Origin: an uncultured Oscillibacter sp.
GTDB taxonomy: Bacteria; Bacillota; Clostridia; Oscillospirales; Oscillospiraceae
Reading direction: 5' to 3'
Length of the DNA stretch: 64,000 nucleotides
Assembly (NCBI RefSeq): GCF_947654275.1
Contig: NZ_CANTJS010000013.1
Span: 1-64,000 of the forward strand
In this document: positions 43,057 to 51,421 of the stretch, in pieces
Numbering within the stretch: position 1 is the first letter of the stretch
How the letters are laid out: each line of letters opens with the position of its first letter
The notes under the pieces: model-generated
What the model saw: the letters and a program-made list of their open reading frames with translations, nothing else
Told to the model about the DNA's origin: nothing
Databases searched by the model: none
Translations under genes and position numbers: made by a program

Positions 43057-43215
43057 CAGCCTGTCGAAAAAGTCTTTTCGACAGGCTGAGCAAGTTTACA
43101 AAACTTCAAAAAAGTTTTGTAAACTTATTGATTGAACATGAAAGACACCCCTGATGGGTTTCTTTCATACTATCTTCCTTTCCGAAAACTAAAAGCAATC
43201 CGTTTTTTCGACAGT
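43028..43215 (+). repeat. Intergenic repeat family A, copy 1
   Basis: Order: a terminator hairpin; a 13-bp-arm hairpin AGCCTGTCGAAAA / TTTTCGACAGGCT (43058-43087); GCAAGTTT; a hairpin GTTTACAAAACTT / AAGTTTTGTAAAC; then ACCCCTGATGGGTTTCTTTC, ATCTTCCTTTCCGA and TTTTTTCGACAG. The same order occurs on the minus strand at 59529-59712. Both lie between convergent genes. Confidence 0.8.
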
Positions 43216-43223
43216 CTCCTTTC

Positions 43224-43745
43224 TTATTCGTCCTCCTTCAGCAGGACCTGAATGAGATCCCCGTAGAGCTTTTCCGGCGCTTTCCGGAACTTTTCCGCCA
43301 GCACCTTGGCCATGTCCTCCCGAACGACCATGAGCCGCAGGTCCATGACGCTGCCCATATCGTCGTCCAGGGCCAGCTTGACCGTATAGGTTCCGTTGGG
43401 CCGCTTTTCCGTGACGGCCCGGACCTGGTTTTTCCGCCGGAGCCGCCGGTTCCACTCCGAGAGGTTCCGGTCGCAGCGCAGCCGCACGGAGTAGGGCAGG
43501 CTGGACTCGCAGATCTGGCTGTTCCGCCGTCCCTTGGCGGTGATGGCGTAGAGGTCGTTTTCGAGTGTGAGATGCTCCGTGCGGACCAGATCGGCCAGGC
43601 AGTCGGAGAAGTCGAAATAGTCGATGGCGTCGTCGCAGAGGGTCAGGTCCAGTACGGTGTCAAAGGGAATGGGCTCGATGACCCGGGCGGTGATGTAGAG
43701 AATCAGAAACTTAATTTCCAGCTTGTCCTGAATGAAACCGGGCAT
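43224..43745 (-). CDS. DUF4364 family protein
   Basis: A 173-aa protein typical of Clostridia. It reads like a winged-helix protein: KLEIKFLILYITARVIEPIPFDTVLDL at the N-terminus, then DYFDFSDCLADLVRTEHL, and a C-terminal alpha/beta part. The DNA target is unknown. ATG 43745 behind GAGGTGC is chosen over the track start at 43799. Confidence 0.85.
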   Translation of the reverse strand: MPGFIQDKLEIKFLILYITARVIEPIPFDTVLDLTLCDDAIDYFDFSDCLADLVRTEHLTLENDLYAITAKGRRNSQICESSLPYSVRLRCDRNLSEWNRRLRRKNQVRAVTEKRPNGTYTVKLALDDDMGSVMDLRLMVVREDMAKVLAEKFRKAPEKLYGDLIQVLLKEDE

Positions 43746-43849
43746 AGCGGGCACCTCGCTTGTTTTTTTCCCATTATACATCCCTCCGGACGAAAACACA
43801 AGTCCGGCGGCGTTTTTGTGAACTTTGTCGAAATTTGGGAAAAAGCACC

Positions 43850-43878
43850 TTGACGTTCCTCCCGCGGATTGCTATGAT
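43850..43878 (+). promoter_or_regulatory. Promoter of the DUF3048 gene
   Basis: TTGACG, 17-bp spacer, TATGAT with TGC before the -10; leader about 22 nt. Confidence 0.85.
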
Positions 43879-43906
43879 AGGAAAAACCTTTGAAAGGCGG
43901 GGGAAC

Positions 43907-44992
43907 ATGAAGACAAGGATGCTTGCGTTTTGGCTGGCGGCGGCCATGCTGCTCTCTCTCACGGGCTGCGGCAAAGAGGAGACGGAGGAGCCGCCGGTCC
44001 AGACCCCTGTGGAGAATCCGGAGCCCGAACCGGAACCCGAGCCGGAGCCGGAGCCTCCTTACGTCCCGGCGGGAACCAACCCCCTGACCGGTCTGCCCAT
44101 GGAGCCGGAGGACGAGGAGAAGCGCCCGGTGGCGGTGATGCTGAACAATCTGAAGGCGGCTCAGCCCCAGCTGGGCATCTCCCAGGCGGACATCATCTAT
44201 GAGGTCACCGCCGAGGGGGGCATCACCCGGATGCTGGGCCTCTATCAGACCATGGACGGCATAGGGACCCTGGGCAGCATCCGGTCCACCCGGCCCTATT
44301 ACATTGAGCTGGCCCTGGGGCACGACGCCCTGCTGATCCACGCCGGTGGCAGCCAAGAGGCCTATTCCGATATTTACAGCTGGAAGGTGGACAATATGGA
44401 CGGAGTCCGGGGCGGCAGCGACGCGGAAATTTTCTGGCGGGATCGGGACCGGCAGAGGAACAATGGCTATGAACACAGTCTGATTACCTCCGGCGAGAAG
44501 ATACAGGCCTATCTGGACCAGGGCCGCTTTGACACGGAGCACCGGGACGGATGGGAAGAGGCCCTGCACTTTGCCCAGGACGGAACCCCCGCCGGCGGCG
44601 AGAGGGCGGAGCACATTACACTGCGCTTTTCCACATACAAGACCGGAACCTTTGACTATGAGCCCGCTGTGGGCCAGTATCTGGCGGGCCAGTACGGCGA
44701 AAACCACGTGGACGCCGCCACGGGCATGCAGGTGGCGGCCACCAATGTGCTGGTGCTGGAGACCTCCATTTCCGTCATTGACAGCGAGGCGCGCCAGCGG
44801 GTGAAAACCGTGGGGGAGGGGAAGGGGACCTTCTTCTGCGGAGGAAAGGCCGCGGCGATTCAATGGAGCCGGGAGGACCGGAACAGCCCCTTTGTCTATA
44901 CCCTGGAGGATGGGACGCCTCTGACACTGGGGCAGGGGAAGAGCTATATCTGTCTGATTTCCCCCAAGGTCAGCACGCTGAAATATGAGTGA
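43907..44992 (+). CDS. DUF3048 (YerB-like) lipoprotein
   Basis: A 361-aa lipoprotein (lipobox LTGC, Cys21). A Pro-Glu repeat linker (PEPEPEPEP) follows, then DUF3048: NPLTGLPMEPEDEEKRPVAV, VMLNNLKAAQPQLGISQADI, GSIRSTRPYYIELALGHDAL, and the C-terminal half from HITLRFSTYKTGTF. YerB-like proteins are exported and of unknown activity. It is transcribed alone from a good promoter. Confidence 0.9.
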   Translation: MKTRMLAFWLAAAMLLSLTGCGKEETEEPPVQTPVENPEPEPEPEPEPEPPYVPAGTNPLTGLPMEPEDEEKRPVAVMLNNLKAAQPQLGISQADIIYEVTAEGGITRMLGLYQTMDGIGTLGSIRSTRPYYIELALGHDALLIHAGGSQEAYSDIYSWKVDNMDGVRGGSDAEIFWRDRDRQRNNGYEHSLITSGEKIQAYLDQGRFDTEHRDGWEEALHFAQDGTPAGGERAEHITLRFSTYKTGTFDYEPAVGQYLAGQYGENHVDAATGMQVAATNVLVLETSISVIDSEARQRVKTVGEGKGTFFCGGKAAAIQWSREDRNSPFVYTLEDGTPLTLGQGKSYICLISPKVSTLKYE

Positions 44993-45141
44993 GCGCCAAA
45001 ACCGCTGGAATCATGGCCGGGCGGGATTGCTTCCCGGAGTTCCCCCGCAATCCGGAGGGACTGCGGCGCAATGGAAAGGGGCGGGAACCGCCCGGACAGT
45101 GGTTCTTCGCTGTGAACGGTTCCAGGCAGAAACTGGATTGG

Positions 45142-45168
45142 GCCGCCCGCCGGGCGGCTCTTTCACCT
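45142..45168 (+). terminator. Possible terminator after the DUF3048 gene
   Basis: GCCGCCCG / CGGGCGGC hairpin followed by TCTTTC; the T-tract is weak. Confidence 0.4.
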
Positions 45169-45241
45169 CTTGAGCCCCTGCGCATACACTGGAATGAAGG
45201 GACCGCCCCTTCACTCAGTTACTTATCAGGAGGTTATTGCA

Positions 45242-46072
45242 ATGCCCGAAAAAGTTATGCCCGGTCCCGTGTCGGATCTCAGCGGCATCCGCGAGGCGGT
45301 TTGCATCCATACCAGGAAGATTTATGATTCCTGCAGAGATAAAGACTGCATCGAGGACCTTCGTTTCTATCCCAAGCTCCAGTATGTGGACGTCATCAAC
45401 CGCGCCCTGTCCGTAAAGGGCGGCAGCGCCAGACTGCTGTATGTCTACGTGGATGTGGAGCCCGTCAGCTTCAACCGGGGCTTCTACACCGTAGATATGC
45501 GCTTCTTCTACTCCGTGACCCTCCAGGCCTACCTCAGCTGCCCCGCCCCCGTCACCGTGGAAGGCCTGTGCGTGTTTGACAAGCGGGCCATTCTCTTCGG
45601 CAGCGAGGGCAACGCCAAGATCTTTTCCTCTGAGCTCCGCACCGGTGAGCCGGATCTTCAGCTCATGAGCCGCTCCAATCTCCCTGTGGCCGTGGTGGAG
45701 GCGGTGGACCCCATCGTTCTGGACGCCCGGCTCATGGACTGCTGCGGCAAGCGGGAGTGTGACTGCGACCTGTGCGAGGTGCCCTCCTTCGTCAACAGCT
45801 GCTTCAACGGCGAGCTCTCCAGCGGGGACGACAGCCGCCGCATCTATGTCACCCTGGGCCAGTTCTCCATCGTCCGGCTGGAGCGGGATTCTCAGCTGCT
45901 GGTTCCGGTGTATGACTACTGCATGCCCGATAAGGAGTGCGCCTGCGGCACGGGGAACGAGGACCCCTGCGGCATTTTCCGCAACATCTCCTTCCCGGTG
46001 GGTGAGTTCTTTCCCCCCAACACCGTTCGGATGCCGGAGAATTACGAGGAATGCTGCTGCGCCTGCCGGTAA
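45242..46072 (+). CDS. Cysteine-rich conserved protein of spore-forming Clostridia
   Basis: A 276-aa protein with no signal peptide. The N-terminal part (REAVCIHTRKIYDSCRDKDC, then VYVDVEPVSFNRGFYTVDMR) looks conserved among clostridial spore-formers as I recall the family; I cannot name it firmly. The C-terminal half is rich in Cys: CCGKRECDCDLCEVP, CACGTGNEDPCG and a final ECCCACR. This suggests metal binding or disulfide cross-linking, as in coat proteins. ATG 45242 behind AGGAGGTT replaces the track start at 45170. Confidence 0.75.
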   Translation: MPEKVMPGPVSDLSGIREAVCIHTRKIYDSCRDKDCIEDLRFYPKLQYVDVINRALSVKGGSARLLYVYVDVEPVSFNRGFYTVDMRFFYSVTLQAYLSCPAPVTVEGLCVFDKRAILFGSEGNAKIFSSELRTGEPDLQLMSRSNLPVAVVEAVDPIVLDARLMDCCGKRECDCDLCEVPSFVNSCFNGELSSGDDSRRIYVTLGQFSIVRLERDSQLLVPVYDYCMPDKECACGTGNEDPCGIFRNISFPVGEFFPPNTVRMPENYEECCCACR

Positions 46073-46187
46073 GGGTTTTCCCGGGAAAGGCCGCGCAGGA
46101 GAGCGCTGTAGTCTCCGCCCTGGGGCGTCTTAAATAAGGCCGGCCGCCAGCGGAGGCAGACCGCCCGAAGAAATGAACGGCTCCTCA

Positions 46188-46234
46188 CAAAAAGGCCCCT
46201 TCCCGATTGCAAAACCGGGCAGGGGCCCTTTTTT
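46188..46234 (+). terminator. Terminator after the Cys-rich gene
   Basis: AAAAAGGCCCC--CCCG / CGGG--GGGGCCCTTTTTT, with a short internal loop and a long U-tract. Confidence 0.85.
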
Positions 46235-46333
46235 CGCCGGAAACTGAAGATACATATGCCGGGCTCCTTCTGCCTGGGCGGCTGTCTTATGGGGGGCGGC
46301 GTCTTTTTTAGAAAAAGGGCTGTCATCGGAGCT

Positions 46334-46353
46334 GACAGAGGGCGCCCTCTGTC
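46334..46353. repeat. Perfect 20-bp palindrome
   Basis: GACAGAGGGCGCCCTCTGTC has no central gap. It lies in the 527-nt gap at 46073-46599, which also holds the preceding terminator and the helicase promoter. It may be an operator. Confidence 0.55.
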
Positions 46354-46478
46354 CTTCGGAGACCGGTCAAAACCCCGGCACGTGGAAACAGCACCATGGC
46401 AATGACTCTGCCTGCGGAGGCGATTGGGGACGGACCATAAAAGCGGGAGGGTCCCATAAAATTCAGAAATAATAGCAC

Positions 46479-46507
46479 TTGTGTTCTATCCGAACTTCTG
46501 CTATGAT
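46479..46507 (+). promoter_or_regulatory. Promoter of the helicase gene
   Basis: TTGTGT, 17-bp spacer, TATGAT with TGC before the -10. Confidence 0.65.
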
Positions 46508-46599
46508 AATCGTAACGTTTACTGCCAACAGGGCTCAGGGAAGACAGCCGCCTTTTCGGGCGGAAATGCGGACTGACCGGGAGCCGGAAGGGGGGACCT

Positions 46600-48750
46600 A
46601 TGCCGGAGATATTGGAGGGTCTGAACGGAGCGCAGCGGGAGGCGGTCACGGCCACGGAGGGCTATGTCCGGGTGATTGCGGGCGCAGGCTCCGGCAAGAC
46701 ACGGGCGCTGTCGCACCGGTTTGCCTATCTGGTCAACGAGGTGGGCATTCTGCCGGGGAATATCCTCTGCGTCACCTTCACCAATAAATCCGCCAACGAG
46801 ATGCGCCAGCGGATACACGCCCTGACAGGGGATAACGACACCGGCTATATCAACACCTTCCACGGGTTCTGTGTCTCCATTCTTCAGGAGGACAGCCATG
46901 CGGTGGGCTATCCGCGGAGCTTTCTGGTGCTGGACAACGCCGATATTGACGCCATGCTTCAGATCATCTATGAGGAACGGAGCCTGACCCTTCGGGACAT
47001 GACCTATGGCATGGCCCGCAACATGATTGAGGTTCGGAAGCTTTTCAAGGAACCGGACTATTACCTGGATTTGATTACGCTGTCCCTGGATGTGCTGCGG
47101 AACAAGTACCTGGCGGCCGAGCGGGCCGAGGACATCATTTTCTATGGATACCTCTATCAGGAGAAAAAATGCTTCGGGCTGGACTACAACGATTTAATCA
47201 AGTTCTCCCTGTACATATTCGCGGAGAACGAAGCCGCCCGGCACAAGTGGCAGGAGCGGCTGGAATACATCATGATTGACGAGTTTCAGGATATCGACAG
47301 TCTGCAATACCAGCTGATGGAGGTTCTCTGCGGCTATCATAAAAATCTCTTTGTGGTGGGGGACCCGGACCAGACCATTTATACCTGGCGGGGAGCCGAC
47401 ATCAGGTATCTGCTGAACTTTGACCAGGTGTTTTCCCCGGCACATACCGTTCTGATGACGGAAAATTACCGTTCCACGCCTCAGATTCTGGCGGCGGCAA
47501 ATTCCCTGATTGCCAGGAACAGCCTGCGGGTCAGGAAAGAGCTGCGGCCCACGCTGCCGCCGGGGCCGCCGGTGCTCTGTCATTACGCCTCCGACGCGGA
47601 GGAGGAGGCCCGCTGGATTGCCGGGCAGATCAAGGCCCTTTGGGAGGCCGGGACTCCATACCGGGACATCGCCGTTCTTTACCGGGCCCACTATGTGACC
47701 CGCCAGGTGGAGGAGGTTTTGATGGGGGAAGAGATTCCCTATACCATTTACAGCGGCACCCAGTTTTTTGGCCGCATGGAAATCAGGGACGCCCTGGCCT
47801 ATCTGCGGATGATCGCCCTCCAGGATGATTTGTCCTTTCTGCGGATTGCCAACGTGCCCAAGCGGAATCTGGGAAAACGGCGGATGGCCTTCTTGCGGGA
47901 CCGGGCGGCGGAGACGGGAAACACGCTTTATCAGACGCTGAAGCAGCATCTGGAGGACCCCCTATTCAAGGGAACAGGAGCGGAGAAGTTTGTGAAGCTG
48001 GTGGACGCTTTTTCCGCCTCCAGCGGCGGGAGGCCGGTCTCCGAGGTCCTCTCCAATATCCTGGACCGAAGCGGCTATGAACGGATGCTGCGCACCGAGG
48101 GGAGTCAGGAGCGGCTGGACAATCTGGCGGAGCTGAAGCAGTCGGTTTACGTCTTTGAGACCACCTGCGGCGAGGAATGCACCCTGGAGCATTACCTGGC
48201 TCACGCGGCCCTGTTCACCAACGGCGACGCCGCGGAGCAGGGGGACCGGGTGAAGCTCATGACCGTCCACGCCGCCAAGGGGCTGGAGTTTCCCCACGTG
48301 TTTCTCTGCGGCATGAACGAAGGGGTGTTTCCCTCCCGCCGGACCCGCACCCAGGACGCCATGGAGGAGGAACGGCGGCTGGCCTTTGTGGCTATGACCC
48401 GGGCGGAACAGGGGCTGTATCTCTCCGAGGCCGAGGGCCGGAATCTGGACGGGTCCCCCCGGTATCCCTCCCGGTTCCTGCTGGATATCGACCCGGACTG
48501 CCTGACCCTGACGCACCCGCCCCGGGCCGGACTGGTGGAGGAGGCGCGGCGCGCCATTGAGAACAGTCTCCGGTGGATGCCGGAGAGCGAGTCCGCTGTC
48601 CTCCCGGCGGGACAGCGGGTGCGGCACGCCGTGTTCGGCCCCGGCACGGTGACGGGGGCGGACCTGGACCGCTCCGCCTACATCGTCCAGTTTGACGGCA
48701 TCAACACCCCCCGGAAAATCTCCTTCCGGGCCAGGCTGGAACGTCTGTAA
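46600..48750 (+). CDS. UvrD/PcrA-like superfamily 1A DNA helicase
   Basis: A 716-aa 3'-5' helicase. Motifs in order: LNGAQREAVTATEG (Q motif), VIAGAGSGKTRAL (Walker A), CVTFTNKSANEM (Ia), IMIDEFQDIDSLQYQLM (II), GDPDQTIYTWRGAD (III), LTENYRSTPQIL-type (IV), VKLMTVHAAKGLEFPHVF (V) and EERRLAFVAMTRAEQ (VI). The C-terminus has a PcrA-like Tudor fold (VRHAVFGPGTVTGADLD). It is slightly shorter than PcrA and could be PcrA itself or a second UvrD paralog. Repair or replication-restart roles are inferred from family. Confidence 0.92.
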   Translation: MPEILEGLNGAQREAVTATEGYVRVIAGAGSGKTRALSHRFAYLVNEVGILPGNILCVTFTNKSANEMRQRIHALTGDNDTGYINTFHGFCVSILQEDSHAVGYPRSFLVLDNADIDAMLQIIYEERSLTLRDMTYGMARNMIEVRKLFKEPDYYLDLITLSLDVLRNKYLAAERAEDIIFYGYLYQEKKCFGLDYNDLIKFSLYIFAENEAARHKWQERLEYIMIDEFQDIDSLQYQLMEVLCGYHKNLFVVGDPDQTIYTWRGADIRYLLNFDQVFSPAHTVLMTENYRSTPQILAAANSLIARNSLRVRKELRPTLPPGPPVLCHYASDAEEEARWIAGQIKALWEAGTPYRDIAVLYRAHYVTRQVEEVLMGEEIPYTIYSGTQFFGRMEIRDALAYLRMIALQDDLSFLRIANVPKRNLGKRRMAFLRDRAAETGNTLYQTLKQHLEDPLFKGTGAEKFVKLVDAFSASSGGRPVSEVLSNILDRSGYERMLRTEGSQERLDNLAELKQSVYVFETTCGEECTLEHYLAHAALFTNGDAAEQGDRVKLMTVHAAKGLEFPHVFLCGMNEGVFPSRRTRTQDAMEEERRLAFVAMTRAEQGLYLSEAEGRNLDGSPRYPSRFLLDIDPDCLTLTHPPRAGLVEEARRAIENSLRWMPESESAVLPAGQRVRHAVFGPGTVTGADLDRSAYIVQFDGINTPRKISFRARLERL

Positions 48751-48777
48751 AGTCTGAAAACTGTTACCGGATTGTGG

Positions 48778-48806
48778 TTGCAATGGAAAAACGCCCTTCC
48801 TATACT
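48778..48806 (+). promoter_or_regulatory. Probable promoter of the small lipoprotein gene
   Basis: TTGCAA, 17-bp spacer, TATACT. A long-loop inverted repeat AAAACGCCCT/AGGGCGTTTT (48787-48796, 48825-48834) brackets it; its left arm is upstream of the transcript start, so it is not a leader hairpin for this promoter. Confidence 0.45.
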
Positions 48807-48835
48807 GTTGGAAAACAGAGAGGGAGGGCGTTTTC

Positions 48836-49078
48836 ATGAGGTTCAGAGGGAGGGGGCTGACACTGGCGCTGTGTCTGCTGCTGGCGGCCTGCGGCGAGGC
48901 AGGGACGGAGCGCCTGCCGGAGAATCTGCCGGAAGAAGCCGCCGCCGAAACGGCGGTTCTGGAGGGGAAGGCCCTGTCCCCGGACGGGCGTTTTTTGGCG
49001 CGGACGGAGGGAGTCAACGAGGGTATCACGGCATCGGGACTCAATCCTTACTGGGAGGGGATACGGACGGCGGAATGA
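48836..49078 (+). CDS. Short lipoprotein, probably C-terminally truncated
   Basis: An 80-aa lipoprotein with lipobox LAAC (Cys19) and a Glu/Ala-rich linker. It ends with GKALSPDGRFLARTEGVNEG and TASGLNPYWEGIRTAE, which looks like the first blade of a longer SPDG-type beta-propeller lipoprotein. The stop comes after a single blade, just before a terminator. The start is strong (GAGAGGGAGGG). It may be a remnant of a larger gene. Confidence 0.6.
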   Translation: MRFRGRGLTLALCLLLAACGEAGTERLPENLPEEAAAETAVLEGKALSPDGRFLARTEGVNEGITASGLNPYWEGIRTAE

Positions 49079-49080
49079 AG

Positions 49081-49113
49081 AAAAACGCCGCCCGGAAAGA
49101 TGGACGGCGTTTC
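49081..49113. terminator. Bidirectional terminator (small lipoprotein and dapA)
   Basis: AAACGCCG--C / G--CGGCGTTT stem with T-runs on both strands. Confidence 0.75.
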
Positions 49114-49117
49114 TCCT

Positions 49118-50005
49118 TTACACAGTCAGCCCGTACTGAGTTAGAACGGATTTGATGTGCTCCAGATGCTCCGGGGAGGGGGGACACATGGGGGAGCGGA
49201 GCTCGCCCACCTTCCAGCCCAGCAGGGCCAGGGCGGTTTTCACCGGGATGGGGTTCACCTCGCAGAACATGGCGTCGCAGAAGTCCTTCAGCTGGAGCTG
49301 CAGGACCCCGGCGGCGGCGAAGTCGTTCTGCTGGCAGAGCCGGACCAGCCGGTGCATCTCCGCCGGAAGGACGTTGGCCGCCACGGAGATGACTCCCAGA
49401 CCGCCCAGGGCGCAGATGGGAACCGTCTCGTCGTCATTGCCGGACCAGATGCAGAAGTCCGGCGGGCAGAGGTTCCGGGTCCGCTGGATGGCCCCCAGGT
49501 TTCCGGAGGCCTCTTTTACGCCTGCGATGTTGGACAGCTCCGACAGGGCGGCGTAGGTCTCCGGGGCGATGGAGACCCCGGTGCGGGAGGGGACATTATA
49601 GAGGATGATGGGGGTGGAGACGGCGGCGGCGATGGTCTGATAGTGGCGGAGCAGGCCCGCCTGGGTGGCTTTGTTGTAGTAGGGGGTCACCACCAGCAGA
49701 GCGTCCGCACCCAGGCGCTCCGCCGCCTGGGACTGCTCCACGGCCCTGGCGGTGCTGTTGGAGCCGGTGCCGGCAATCACCGGCACCCGGCCGCCTACGT
49801 GGCGGACACAGAAGCCGATGGTCTCCTGACGCTCGGACTCCGTCATGGCGCTTGCCTCTCCGGTGGTGCCGCAGACCACAATGGCGTCGGTCCCGTTTTC
49901 CAGCTGGAAGTCCAGCAGCTCCCCCAGAGCCGTGAGATTCACGCCCTCCTCGGAAAACGGGGTGACGATGGCCGCGGCAGACCCTGTAAAAATCGGATGC
50001 TTCAT
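49118..50005 (-). CDS. dapA: 4-hydroxy-tetrahydrodipicolinate synthase
   Basis: A 295-aa TIM-barrel aldolase that joins pyruvate and aspartate semialdehyde, the first step to diaminopimelate, lysine and spore dipicolinate. It has VVCGTTGEASAMTESE, VIAGTGSNSTARAVE, YYNKATQAGLLRHY, the Tyr in ILYNVPSRTGV and the Schiff-base Lys in IAGVKEASG. It lies downstream of asd, which supplies its substrate. Confidence 0.97.
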   Translation of the reverse strand: MKHPIFTGSAAAIVTPFSEEGVNLTALGELLDFQLENGTDAIVVCGTTGEASAMTESERQETIGFCVRHVGGRVPVIAGTGSNSTARAVEQSQAAERLGADALLVVTPYYNKATQAGLLRHYQTIAAAVSTPIILYNVPSRTGVSIAPETYAALSELSNIAGVKEASGNLGAIQRTRNLCPPDFCIWSGNDDETVPICALGGLGVISVAANVLPAEMHRLVRLCQQNDFAAAGVLQLQLKDFCDAMFCEVNPIPVKTALALLGWKVGELRSPMCPPSPEHLEHIKSVLTQYGLTV

Positions 50006-50076
50006 GAAACGACCGCCTTTCTTAAAGAATGAAGCCGCAGGGGCGGCGGGGGAAGAGCCCCGCTCACCGCCTGACT

Positions 50077-50113
50077 GAAAAGGGCGTCCGCGCAGTTCGC
50101 GGACGCCTCTTTT
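50077..50113 (-). terminator. Terminator between asd and dapA
   Basis: GGCGTCCGCG / CGCGGACGCC stem with CTTTTC on the minus side. It would limit read-through from asd into dapA; dapA may have its own promoter in 50006-50076. Confidence 0.8.
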
Positions 50114-50137
50114 GTAGATAGTAGAGATATGAATGCC

Positions 50138-51229
50138 TCAGTCTGCCTCGATGTATCCCTTGGCGCACAGCAGTTCGGCCAGCAGCACCGCGCCGCCGGC
50201 GGCGCCCCGGAGGGTATTGTGGCTGAGACCCACGAATTTATAGTCATATTGGCTGTCCTCCCGGAGACGGCCCAGGGAGATGGCCATACCCTTTTCAAGG
50301 CCCCGGTCCAGACGGGTCTGGGGCCGGTCGGGCTCCTCAAAATAGTGCAGGAACTGCCTGGGGGCGGAAGGAAGGTCCAGCTCCTGGGCGGGGCCCCGGA
50401 AGGCGGCCCAGTCGGCCTTGATTTCCTCGATAGACGGCTTTTTTCCCTCCTGGAACTTCACGAACACCGCCGCCATGTGGCCGTCCAGGCAGGCCACCCG
50501 GAAGCACTGGGCCGTGATGGCGGGACCGGTAGCCTTGACGATTTCCCCGTCCCGGATGCTGCCCCAGAGCTTCAGGGGCTCCTGCTCGCTTTTCTCCTCC
50601 TCGCCGCCGATGTAGGGGATGCAGTTGTCCACCATCTCCGGCCAGCGCTCAAAGGTCTTGCCTGCGCCGGAAATGGCCTGATAGGTGCAGACCAGGGCCC
50701 TGTCCAGGCCGTATTTCAGAAGGGGATGCAGGGCGGGGACATAGCTCTGGAGAGAGCAGTTGGATTTCACGGCGATAAAGCCCCGTTTGGTGCCCAGGCG
50801 TCTGCGCTGGGCCTCGATAATCTGGATATGGTCCGCGTTGATCTCCGGCACCACCATGGGCACGTCGGCGGTCCAGCGGTTGGCGGAGTTGTTGGAGACG
50901 ATGGGGCACTCCAGTTTGGCATAGCGCTCCTCAAGGGCCCGGATTTCCTCTTTGTTCATATCCACGGCACAGAAACAGAAGTCCACCTGCTCCGCCATTT
51001 TTTCCGCGTCGGCCTGGGCGTCCAGGACCACCAGGTTCCTGGCCTCCTGGGGCAGGGGGGTCTCCATGGCCCAGCGGCTGCCCACCGCCTCCTCATATGT
51101 TTTTTCGGCGCTGCGGGCGCTGGCGGCGACAGCCGTCAGCTGAAACCAGGGGTGCTGCTCCAGCAGCGTGATGAAGCGCTGGCCCACCATGCCGGTTCCG
51201 CCGATCACGCCGACCTTGTACTGTTTCAT
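50138..51229 (-). CDS. asd: Aspartate-semialdehyde dehydrogenase
   Basis: A 363-aa enzyme that reduces aspartyl phosphate to the semialdehyde. The N-terminal VGVIGGTGMVGQRFI binds NADP(H). The catalytic Cys is in AVKSNCSLQS, and the late His in the GLSHNTLRGAAGG region. The SNNSANRW block and overall length match the archaeal/fungal-type Asd group found in many Clostridia, not the enterobacterial type. It starts behind AGGAGG. Confidence 0.95.
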   Translation of the reverse strand: MKQYKVGVIGGTGMVGQRFITLLEQHPWFQLTAVAASARSAEKTYEEAVGSRWAMETPLPQEARNLVVLDAQADAEKMAEQVDFCFCAVDMNKEEIRALEERYAKLECPIVSNNSANRWTADVPMVVPEINADHIQIIEAQRRRLGTKRGFIAVKSNCSLQSYVPALHPLLKYGLDRALVCTYQAISGAGKTFERWPEMVDNCIPYIGGEEEKSEQEPLKLWGSIRDGEIVKATGPAITAQCFRVACLDGHMAAVFVKFQEGKKPSIEEIKADWAAFRGPAQELDLPSAPRQFLHYFEEPDRPQTRLDRGLEKGMAISLGRLREDSQYDYKFVGLSHNTLRGAAGGAVLLAELLCAKGYIEAD

Positions 51230-51287
51230 AGTGTGTTCCTCCTGCTGTTAAAAGATAGACCGGTTTTTCTCTTTCCGTCGATTTGGG

Positions 51288-51316
51288 TTGAATGTGGGAG
51301 AGGTTTGTATTATAAT
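51288..51316 (+). promoter_or_regulatory. Promoter of the SpoIID-like gene
   Basis: TTGAAT, 17-bp spacer, TATAAT; leader about 100 nt. Confidence 0.7.
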
Positions 51317-51369
51317 GGTTCCAGCTTTGTAACGACTGTTCCTGATGTGCGGACAATTGTCTGCTGAAT

Positions 51370-51398
51370 ATAGTAGCATGATTTTCAACCGCCGTCAA
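51370..51398 (-). promoter_or_regulatory. Promoter of asd
   Basis: Minus strand TTGACG (51393-51398), 17-bp spacer, TACTAT (51370-51375) with TGC before the -10; leader about 135 nt. Its transcript would overlap the start of the divergent leader by roughly 40 nt. Confidence 0.75.
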
Positions 51399-51421
51399 GA
51401 GAGGGGATATTGGGAGGTCTC

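Noticed and set aside
48787-48834. Inverted repeat AAAACGCCCT/AGGGCGTTTT as a hairpin hiding the lipoprotein start site
   Set aside because: The left arm is upstream of the predicted transcript start, so the hairpin would form only in read-through RNA.
50006-51421. Lysine riboswitch or T-box near dapA and asd
   Set aside because: I could not find the conserved lysine-box or T-box sequences in either leader; they are about 130 nt or shorter.
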